The notes under the pieces were generated by a model. That model saw only the letters and a program-made list of their open reading frames with translations. It was not told the DNA's origin and did no database searches. The position numbers and the translations under genes were made by a program. This document shows, in pieces, positions 7,580 to 13,823 of a DNA stretch of 16,160 nt (position 1 is its first letter; every line of letters starts with the position of its first letter). The DNA is taken from positions 1 to 16,160 of the forward strand of contig JASCIV010000583.1 of assembly GCA_030374735.1 (NCBI GenBank). Reading direction: 5' to 3'. The stretch is from Gracilaria caudata (Eukaryota > Rhodophyta > Florideophyceae > Gracilariales > Gracilariaceae).

Positions 7580-10015
7580 TTAGTGTTTAGAATCATATGT
7601 TATGCCTGCGAGCGCATCTTCCTTCACGTCCTTGACAGATCTCAGTCCGGGGTGCAGGTACAATTCTGCAAAGTTCTCCGGAATTTCATCACGAAGGCCC
7701 TCCTCATCGTCCATATCAGCCTGATCCACCAGACTCCCATGTTTCGATCGAAAAAGAAACGTCTTCCGACAGTAGTTGTGAAACCAGATGGACACAAGCA
7801 GCGACAGCACAGAAAGAATCGCCTGTGGCGTTGCAAGTTTCAACCCGAAAATGCCAATCATAGAAAGCTGGTGAAAATACAAGCCGACCAACAAGCCGGT
7901 CCACGCGTCCCGAAACATGAAGCCACCGCCTTCAAACTGCGGTTTGTGCGAGTACAACAGCTGTTGTTTGTGACACAAGTACGCAATGGAGAAGTAGAGA
8001 GTAGCCACCACACAGATGACCGGCGCAATGGTGCTGTACACAAACGAAATGAGAGTCACCATGCAACACAACGCATACATCTTTGCAAATGGGAACTGCG
8101 AGAAGATTTCGTCCGAATTGCGTTTCTCGCGTGTGGTCTTCGCCCCCAGCAGCAGGAACGGGCGCACGATGAGCCGGCCAATGTTGAGCAGGTTCAACGA
8201 GCTGCCCAGAAACGCATTGATGAGCACGTACTTCATAAGGAACGTGGACTGCGCGGGCACGGAAACGGACAAAATGGCGACGATCTGAGTGGGGTTCTCG
8301 AAAATCTCTTTGAGTTTTTGAAACACCGAACCGATCACAACGACGTAGAAGAAATTAGACATGATGTAGAAGAAGAAGATGAAGTTCCGAATCTTCGCCT
8401 CCAGCAGCACACGACTATGGATGCGCTCAAAGTTGACCACCAGCCGGATGATGAGCGGCACAATGAGCAACAAAATATATAGGATCAACGGTGGTAGAAT
8501 GCCCTGAAGAAAGCGCGCAAAGCCCGGGTGGTTTTCAATGAAGCCCGTCAAGAAGGAGTCGGGCCACTTATCCGCCAGCTCCTGCAGGTTGTTGAGCGCC
8601 TGAATTGAGGTGGCCGGCACGGTCCAGAAGATAGCCATGGCGGTCAACACAAAGAACGACGTATACTCTCGAATACGTCGCGTATACGGCGTGATACTAA
8701 GACGGTTCCAATTCACAGCCCTAGGCTCCGCGGCGCGAGACACGCGACATTCGGTGGCGTTGATCCACACGGGCGCAGTGGCGGCAAGTGTGGCCACGCG
8801 TTTAGATCGAAACACCACAATGGCGCACCCGGTGATCGGCGCGGTGTGGTCTAGAGAGCGCTCCGCTTGCTTAATCTGCTCAGTGAGAATTTGTTGACGT
8901 TGCTTCCAATAGCTGGCGTCCGAGCCGGGGAAGAGGGTGGTTTGGGTGGTTCGACGCGACAGTCGACTTTCGGTGTGTTGGCTAACTGTTCGCGAGCACT
9001 GCGGCGCGGCGGAAGGCGCGTGCGTGTACGGCAATATGTGGAGGTCGGATTCGGAATGCGGCGCTTCTGCGCTTGATGATGGCGTCTGTGGTTGTTGTGG
9101 TTGTGGAGCAGTAGCAACAGGTTGTTCGCGCTCGCGCAGCGATGATTTGCGCGAGGAGCACTCGGACACGGGAGTAGTAGCGGCTGCAGTCGTTGCAAGA
9201 GGTTCCGCACGCGACTGCGCAGAGAAGAAGCAGTACCTGTCCACCGAGGTGACATACTTCTTCTTCAACGTGAGCAACGCATGCGCATCACGTACCATGT
9301 GCACACGCACCACCTGCATCGGAAACACTTTCTCGAAGATAGCGTACACATCCGCGCCATTGCGCAGAAACGCGGGGATATCCTGCACCAAGATGGCGTA
9401 ATTGGACGGGTTATCAAAGCGCGCGCGGTACAAACGTCGGTACTTTGCATACTTGAGAAGGTCACGATACAAGAAGAGCAGAATTGTGGCCACCACAAAC
9501 ACCTCACTAAAGAGTGTGACCCATAGTCGCGGCGACTGTTTCTGCACGTTGGAGAGCGTGGCGATTTCCATGCCCACGACGCGGTTGGGATCACCGACGG
9601 GCAGAAAGCGGTTAGAAGCGGTGATGTAAGTGGGATATAACACGAGCGCTGTGAACACGGACAACACAGCAAAGAGCTTTGCCTGCGTGGCCAGGAAGCG
9701 CACGAACAGCGCAACGTCAAGCCCGTGCGTGCGCACGGTATCCAGTTCGGAGTAGCGCAATGTGCGCGGCACCCATGAGAGCGGATGTGCGCGCGGTGGG
9801 GAGAGCAGGGGGAGAGGGGAGGCGTCGTAGTTACGGGAGGAGGGGAGGTTGGCGAAGATGTTGCGCGGAAAGGTGTGGGAGGGATAGAAGTAGCGCAGCA
9901 GGTCGTATAGAACGAGCGCGGAGACGAGCACGGCGAGGCCGATGGCGAGGTTGATGACGACGCCCTGTGTGGTGGTGTTGCGCGCGTTGAAGATATCGCC
10001 GGCGGAGTCCTCCAT
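7580..10015 (-). CDS. CSC1/OSCA/TMEM63-type mechanosensitive cation channel
   Basis: This family forms dimeric, osmosensitive or mechanosensitive calcium-permeable channels in plasma or internal membranes. The ATG at 10015 gives 811 residues, usual for the family; two further upstream codons are open but non-ATG. An N-terminal membrane helix is at about 17-40. The characteristic segment LRYSELDTVRTHGLDVALFV is at 86-105, followed by helices at about 108-128 and 164-184. The RRM-like cytosolic domain follows (DNPSNYAILVQDIP near 201-214; ITGCAIVVFRS near 394-404). The conserved AAEPRAVNWNRLSI (about 428-441) leads into the DUF221 channel core, including FLQGILPPLILYILLL and SVPAQSTFLMKYVL. Then STIAPVICVVATLYFSIAYL and a cytosolic tail end the protein. 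A Ser/Thr/Gln/Pro-rich insert at about 265-370 lies within the cytosolic domain. It is convergent with the copine-like gene and divergent from the next. Confidence 0.93.
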   Translation of the reverse strand: MEDSAGDIFNARNTTTQGVVINLAIGLAVLVSALVLYDLLRYFYPSHTFPRNIFANLPSSRNYDASPLPLLSPPRAHPLSWVPRTLRYSELDTVRTHGLDVALFVRFLATQAKLFAVLSVFTALVLYPTYITASNRFLPVGDPNRVVGMEIATLSNVQKQSPRLWVTLFSEVFVVATILLFLYRDLLKYAKYRRLYRARFDNPSNYAILVQDIPAFLRNGADVYAIFEKVFPMQVVRVHMVRDAHALLTLKKKYVTSVDRYCFFSAQSRAEPLATTAAATTPVSECSSRKSSLREREQPVATAPQPQQPQTPSSSAEAPHSESDLHILPYTHAPSAAPQCSRTVSQHTESRLSRRTTQTTLFPGSDASYWKQRQQILTEQIKQAERSLDHTAPITGCAIVVFRSKRVATLAATAPVWINATECRVSRAAEPRAVNWNRLSITPYTRRIREYTSFFVLTAMAIFWTVPATSIQALNNLQELADKWPDSFLTGFIENHPGFARFLQGILPPLILYILLLIVPLIIRLVVNFERIHSRVLLEAKIRNFIFFFYIMSNFFYVVVIGSVFQKLKEIFENPTQIVAILSVSVPAQSTFLMKYVLINAFLGSSLNLLNIGRLIVRPFLLLGAKTTREKRNSDEIFSQFPFAKMYALCCMVTLISFVYSTIAPVICVVATLYFSIAYLCHKQQLLYSHKPQFEGGGFMFRDAWTGLLVGLYFHQLSMIGIFGLKLATPQAILSVLSLLVSIWFHNYCRKTFLFRSKHGSLVDQADMDDEEGLRDEIPENFAELYLHPGLRSVKDVKEDALAGITYDSKH

Positions 10016-10383
10016 GGACAACTTGGGTGAGGAGGAGGAACGCTGTTTAGGAACGGGGGGCGGTGGGGATGCGGGACGGAGGGAAGATGGGGAGGTGGGG
10101 GGGGGGAAGCAGGCGGAGAAGATGGGAGATGATGACAGCGCGCATCGCTGGTGGCGCGACGGAATCTGTCGGGCAGATGCGCGGCAAGCGCGCTGTCATC
10201 ACGCGTGCCGCGGTGTTGACACTGTCAACGGCCACCACGAGCCACGATGCCACCGGCCACGTGTCCGCGTCTCTCACTCAGCCGTCCCCGCCCAGCATCT
10301 TGTCAGGAAGCGCGTCTTCCCCACGCCCACACGCCGCCGACACGCACCGCCACCGCGGCGCGAGGAAGCCAACCCGCCACGCC
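10016..10383. promoter_or_regulatory. Divergent promoter between the channel and Frag1-like genes
   Basis: The 368 bases between two divergent start codons must hold both promoters unless the transcripts overlap. The half next to the channel is very purine-rich on the + strand, with the G-run cluster listed separately. A forward frame is open through it (upstream ATG at 10069), but its Gly/Arg/His-rich translation does not look like protein. No TATA box seen. Confidence 0.45.
10055..10106 (+). promoter_or_regulatory. G-quadruplex candidate in the divergent promoter
   Basis: Six G-runs lie in 52 bases of the + strand: G6 (10055-10060), G4 (10065-10068), G3 (10073-10075), G3 (10081-10083), G4 (10089-10092) and G10 (10097-10106). 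Loops are four to five bases, within the canonical quadruplex range. It lies within 100 bases of the channel's ATG and would sit in its 5' leader as C-rich RNA. Regulatory effect is inference. Confidence 0.5.
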
Positions 10384-11139
10384 ATGCAGCTCCGCGCCAG
10401 CGCGCTGCCGCTGCTGCAGGCCACGCTCATCGCCGTCACAACGCTCAGCGCCATCGTGTTCGTCACCACGCACCGTCCGCATCGCGCGCGTCGTCTACCC
10501 TTCTACTCCGACGCGTCGCACAACGATCCCGAGCGCGCGCTGCTCTCGCTCGGCGAGAACGCCGCGCTGTTGTTCGGCACGCTCGCGTATCTGGCCGAAC
10601 ACGCGCATCTTCGCGCGCTCACCAACAGCCGTCTCGACGCCGCGCGTCACCAACTGGCGCTGCGCGTGCACGCCGTGACGGGCGCCGGCGCGCTGTTCAT
10701 GTGGTTGTTGACGGCCAACACGCCCACACGTCGTCCGTTCATCCGCACGCATCAGTTCGCCGCCTCTGTGCTCATGACGTGTCTGGCCGCGCAAATGAGC
10801 GCCAAATGGCGACTTTCGCCCGTGCTGCACGACGCGCTTCGCAAGCGCGGCGACGACGGAGTGGCGCGGCGATGGTGGCTGCGACAGCATGCGCGCGTGC
10901 GCGCGGGCGTGGCGACGGCGCTTTGGACAGGCGTGTGCGGCACGTTGCTGAGCTTTGCGGGCAGAGTGACGGCCACACGTCTGGGCGGACCCGGCGCTCG
11001 TTGGTTGAGCGCTCGTCTGGTGGGCGGCATGACGGTGGCCGTTTACGGCTGTACGCTGGCGGCGGTGGCCATGATGCTGGTGAGTGCGCTCGATCTACAC
11101 GGCCTTCACTTGCATCTGCGCGTGCACGCCATCGCGTAA
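10384..11139 (+). CDS. Six-pass membrane protein, Frag1/DRAM/Sfk1-like
   Basis: From the ATG at 10384 the protein has 251 residues with six hydrophobic segments (about 7-28, 53-73, 92-112, 120-140, 170-194, 215-237). The family signature of a Pro-aromatic-Ser-Asp/Glu motif followed by Pro-Glu just after the first helix is visible as PFYSDASHNDPE at 39-50. A His-Ala-x-x-Gly-Ala near 96-102 and the six-helix count also fit Frag1/DRAM/TMEM150/Sfk1 proteins. These act in GPI-anchor remodelling, phosphoinositide homeostasis or autophagy at Golgi, lysosomal or plasma membranes. I chose this start because helix 1 begins at once, as in the family. The frame is open further upstream (ATG at 10069), but that part is Gly/Arg-rich and unlikely to be translated. 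The match is remote; an unrelated six-pass protein is the alternative. Its stop is 27 bases from the convergent SNARE gene's stop. Confidence 0.65.
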   Translation: MQLRASALPLLQATLIAVTTLSAIVFVTTHRPHRARRLPFYSDASHNDPERALLSLGENAALLFGTLAYLAEHAHLRALTNSRLDAARHQLALRVHAVTGAGALFMWLLTANTPTRRPFIRTHQFAASVLMTCLAAQMSAKWRLSPVLHDALRKRGDDGVARRWWLRQHARVRAGVATALWTGVCGTLLSFAGRVTATRLGGPGARWLSARLVGGMTVAVYGCTLAAVAMMLVSALDLHGLHLHLRVHAIA

Positions 11140-11165
11140 CGCGACGAAGGCGCGCGCGGCGCGCG

Positions 11166-11181
11166 CTCACGCGCGCGTGAG
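11166..11181. repeat. 16-base perfect palindrome at a convergent gene end
   Basis: CTCACGCGCGCGTGAG reads the same on both strands and covers the last codons and stop of the SNARE gene. It directly follows another alternating GC tract (11150-11166). It lies where the two convergent transcripts would overlap. Alternating C-G of this kind can adopt Z-DNA or cruciform forms; a role in 3' end formation is speculation. Confidence 0.5.
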
Positions 11182-11574
11182 AAAGGCGCGTAGTAACAAC
11201 AGCGCGGCGAGCGCGGCCAACACAGTGGCCACGAAGGTGGCGCGGGAGCGACCGCGCGTGGAGGCGCGCAGCGTGGTGAGAAGTTGGGAGATGGAATGCG
11301 AGCCGGTCTGAACGCGACGGTGAAGGTCGTCGATGAGCGAGTTTTGGTGCGTGACGGAGGCGTCGACGGAGGCGGCCACGGCGCGCATGGCGGCGGCGGA
11401 GGAGCGCAGCGAATCGACGCCGGCTTGGTTGTTGGACTCGATGGCCTCCGCGGAGGAGATGCTGACGGAGGCGGGACGCGCGGCGGCGGCGCCGAACAGA
11501 AGGGAGCGCGGGGCGCGCGGAGGCGCGGCGGCGGCGGCGGGAGACGCGGCGGTGGCGCTGGCGGTGGAAGACAT
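11167..11574 (-). CDS. BET1: BET1-like Qc-SNARE
   Basis: Bet1 is the Qc-SNARE that pairs with a syntaxin-5 type, a Qb and Sec22 for ER-Golgi vesicle fusion. The ATG at 11574 gives 135 residues: an Ala/Pro/Ser-rich N-terminus (1-45), one SNARE helix (about 46-106) and a C-terminal membrane anchor (about 111-132) with only three or so residues beyond it. The helix carries the Bet1-type features: a short start (IESNNQAGVDSLRSS), the zero-layer glutamine in THQNSLIDDL (Q77), and the end TTLRASTRGRSRATF, which parallels the Bet1 ending just before its anchor. The length fits Bet1 (about 120-145). The frame is open far upstream to 12471, but that extension overlaps the next gene's promoter and coding region, so I reject it. 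Bet1 versus the related Sft1/GS15 cannot be separated by eye. Confidence 0.82.
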   Translation of the reverse strand: MSSTASATAASPAAAAAPPRAPRSLLFGAAAARPASVSISSAEAIESNNQAGVDSLRSSAAAMRAVAASVDASVTHQNSLIDDLHRRVQTGSHSISQLLTTLRASTRGRSRATFVATVLAALAALLLLRAFLTRA

Positions 11575-12016
11575 GGCGACGGGGAACTGCGCTAGGGGGG
11601 CGGTGGGAGACGATGCTGCGTTTGGCGGAGGCGACAACGCTCGCCGGCGGTTTTCTGCTCGACGGTGTGGTGGGTACCGTCGTACCGTCGTAGAGGGGTG
11701 GAGGAGGCTCGACTGGCGCGCCACGCGCGGAACGGTGTGTGGCGCCACGTGTGTGTTGCTCACTTGTGCAACGTGTGCGCGTGGCATTCGAGCGATTCGA
11801 CGCGCAGATTCGGCGCGTGGCTCGGCAACCGGCAACCACACACACGAGGCGCGTCTTCGCCGCAGCGAAGCGAAGCGAAGCGAAGCGAAGGCGCCGTATG
11901 TACACGCGGTGACGAAGCGCAAAGTCGCGCCCGACCGCGAAGCGCAACCGCCGCCGCCGCGCCGAAGCGAAAACGCGTCGCAGGACGAACCGTAACGCAG
12001 CACCATCGCCATCAAA
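11575..12016. promoter_or_regulatory. Divergent promoter between BET1 and the phosphatase gene
   Basis: 442 CpG-rich bases between two divergent ATGs. Visible elements are a tandem TACCGTCG pair (11675-11690) preceded by its inverse GACGGT (11661-11666), and a five-unit CGAAG tandem repeat (11866-11890) with further GCGAAG copies near 11937. A G6 run lies at 11595-11600. No TATA box. Long frames cross it on both strands because stops are rare at this base composition; I do not consider them genes. Confidence 0.45.
11866..11890 (+). repeat. CGAAG tandem repeat, five units
   Basis: Five perfect copies of CGAAG lie in the phosphatase gene's upstream region, about 130 bases before its ATG. Related GCGAAG words recur just downstream. 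It is most likely a microsatellite, but it sits in probable promoter or leader sequence. Confidence 0.6.
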
Positions 12017-12064
12017 ATGACACCGCCGCCGCAGCTCTTCGTGTCGTCCTCGTCCTTCCTGGCC

Positions 12065-12101
<37 letters not shown>

Positions 12102-13042
12102 CCACGCTCCCCCCTCGCCGCGCGCTGCGCGCCGCGCGTCGCCCTCGTCCGCGCCGCGTGCGCGCGCCGCCGTACGCCACCACCGCCAGCCACGCGCCCG
12201 TGCTGCTCACGGGGCGCAACGGGCTGCCCAACGCGCGCGACCTGTCCTCCGCGTCGGCGCTCATCACGCCCGACCGCGTGTACCGCGGCGCCGCGCCCGC
12301 CGCCGTGGCCGGTCCACCACACCGCGACGCCGCGCTGCTGCTGCGCTCCGCGTCCGTGTTGCTGGACCTGCGTTCGCGCGACGAGCGCGCGATGGACGCG
12401 CCGAGTGCGCTGCGCTCGGCGGCGGGCGACGATGCGCCGAAGCGACTGGCGCATGTGGCGTTGCTCAACAAGCGCCGCGTGGTGTGGGGTCTGGCGCGCG
12501 CGCTTCACGCGCCGCAGCGCTGGGCGTTGGCCAGACGTGTGGCCACTCGCCCGGTGCGCGCGCGCGCGGCGGTGGTGGACGCGGTGGATGCGGGCGGCTT
12601 GTTGCTGCTCAACCAGATTCTGGTGGAGGCGGGAGGCGCGCAGATTGCGCGCGCGTTGCGACGCGTGGTGCACGCGTTGAGAGAGGCGCCCGACCGACGC
12701 GTGTATGTGTTCTGCAGCGCGGGCAAGGATCGTACGGGTTTGCTTGCGGCGCTGTTGCTTTCGCTGTTGGGCGTGAGGGACGAGCTGATTGTGCGCGACT
12801 ATCAGCGCAGCGAGGGCATGTGGGCGGATGATGCGGCGAGTCAGCTGCGCGTGGACTACGAGCGACGGTTGGTGCTGCACGGGCTGTCGCCCAAGCAGTG
12901 GCTGGGCGCGCCGCCGGAGGTGATGGAGGACACGCTGAGCTACATCCGTCGGCGCTACGGTGGCGTGGAGGACTACCTGCGCGCCAGCGGCTTTGGCGAG
13001 GGCGAGTGGGACGCGCTGCGCGAGGCGCTGTGTGCCAGATGA
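12017..13042 (+). CDS. CX5R tyrosine/lipid phosphatase-like protein with probable targeting leader
   Basis: The 341-residue protein carries the cysteine phosphatase loop CSAGKDRTG, with C233 as nucleophile and R239 as phosphate-binding arginine. The rest matches the bacterial-type tyrosine phosphatase family (PF13350-like) rather than animal PTPs. It has NARDL at 72-76, PDRVYRGAAP shortly after, LDLRSRDE at about 116-123, and YIRRRYGGVEDYLRASG near the C-terminus. Members dephosphorylate phosphotyrosine or phosphoinositides; the substrate here is unknown. Residues 1-60 are rich in Ala, Ser, Arg and Pro and almost free of acidic residues, like a plastid or mitochondrial transit peptide. Part of this comes from a GCC repeat. 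The ATG at 12017 follows an AAA context and is the only sensible start. The gene is divergent from BET1 and extremely GC-rich, like its neighbours. Confidence 0.85.
12062..12104 (+). repeat. GCC/ACC trinucleotide repeat coding for polyalanine
   Basis: Nearly uninterrupted GCC codons with a few ACC encode an Ala/Thr run (about residues 16-29) in the probable targeting leader of the phosphatase. Such tracts vary in length between strains. Confidence 0.75.
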
Positions 13043-13274
13043 GGGCGGTGCGCTGCCGCCACTGCGCGGTTGTGGTGAGCCGTCTGCGTGCGCCGTCCGT
13101 TCGCGCGCGCCGTCCGTCGCGTGTGCACTGTTGCGTGTCGCCGTCTTGGCGAGTGTCGTCGCTCGCGCGGCGCCGCGTTTGTACTGCGCTCTTGCTGTGG
13201 CGCGCCACGCGGGCGCGCGCTCGAATTGTGCCGCGGCCGCCGCTCTCGCGAGCACGCGGTGCCACCGCGCCCTT

Positions 13275-13294
13275 CCCCCCCCCCCCCCCCCCCC
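13275..13294 (+). repeat. C20 homopolymer
   Basis: Twenty consecutive C residues, interrupted from a preceding CCC by two T. It lies about 530 bases before the BTB gene. Homopolymers of this length are unstable and are also prone to sequencing error, so the exact length is uncertain. Confidence 0.85.
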
Positions 13295-13329
13295 TCTCCG
13301 TCTCGTTCGTTTTCAAGTTTGACGCACTG

Positions 13330-13337
13330 TGACGTAA
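13330..13337 (+). promoter_or_regulatory. CRE/ATF-like bZIP site TGACGTAA
   Basis: Matches the site at 1580-1587 upstream of RPN1, in the opposite orientation. It is 486 bases before the BTB gene's ATG, in noncoding sequence. Binding is inferred from the consensus only. Confidence 0.35.
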
Positions 13338-13823
13338 CGCTCGTGAGCCGCCAGCGCGTTTTTGCTTTCCGTTTGTTGCGCTGTCGCCACGCAACGCGCA
13401 GCCGCCGCCCCCTTTTTGTTCGTTCTCTCCATCTTTCTCACCGTTGCGCTTGTTGTTGGCTGTTCTTTCGTCGTCCCCGTTTCGCACCCCTTCCCTTGCT
13501 CGCCCCCGCTTCCCACGTACGCCCCTCCCGCGCTGTTCCACGCAACACATAAACAAAAACACATAAACGCCTGCTCCGTTGGGCGCCGTTTTGGGGGACT
13601 CATCTTGCTTGAGAACGCCGCACTTCACAAAGTACGCTGCCCTCCTTGCAGAGCTGCGTCTGTGTCCACCTCGCTGCACCACGCCGTTTTGTTGCGCGTC
13701 AACTTCTCCCCCGCTCTCACTGAACGTCGTGCAGTCGCATCACCGTCCGCCAACCACCGCACGCCTGTCTTGCTCACACACACGCGCGTGCCCCGCCCTC
13801 GCACCCCGTATCACCCCATTGTA

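Larger units (their letters stand above)
13043..13823. other. Intergenic stretch between the phosphatase and BTB genes
   Basis: It contains the phosphatase 3' end, a C20 run (13275-13294) and a TGACGTAA site (13330-13337). Pyrimidine-rich, stop-poor sequence follows, in which the BTB frame stays open upstream from 13362. The upstream translation is Pro/Arg/His-rich with one hydrophobic patch and shows no domain, so I treat it as promoter and leader. No RNA gene seen. Confidence 0.45.

Noticed and set aside
7583..8482. 299-codon plus-strand frame
   Set aside because: Antisense shadow of the well-supported channel gene.
9942..11180. 412-codon plus-strand frame
   Set aside because: Arg/His-rich shadow in another frame of the Frag1-like gene, which has the membrane helices and family motif.
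11575..12471. N-terminal extension of the BET1 frame
   Set aside because: It would overlap the divergent gene's promoter and coding start, has Arg/Ala/Ser low complexity, and Bet1 proteins are short.
11665..12831. 388-codon plus-strand frame
   Set aside because: Shadow of the phosphatase gene in another frame, with low-complexity Arg/Ala sequence.
10772..13255. 827-codon minus-strand frame
   Set aside because: Arg/Ala/His/Gln-rich translation with no domain; it overlaps the Frag1-like, BET1 and phosphatase genes. Long open frames are expected by chance in this CpG-rich stretch.
12609..13682. 357-codon minus-strand frame
   Set aside because: Low-complexity Arg/Gly/Ala sequence that runs through the C20 tract and antisense to the phosphatase.
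13362..13823. N-terminal extension of the BTB frame, with a hydrophobic patch that could be read as a signal or membrane helix
   Set aside because: No domain, very pyrimidine-rich DNA, Pro/Arg/His-rich translation; BTB-BACK-MATH proteins are cytosolic or nuclear.
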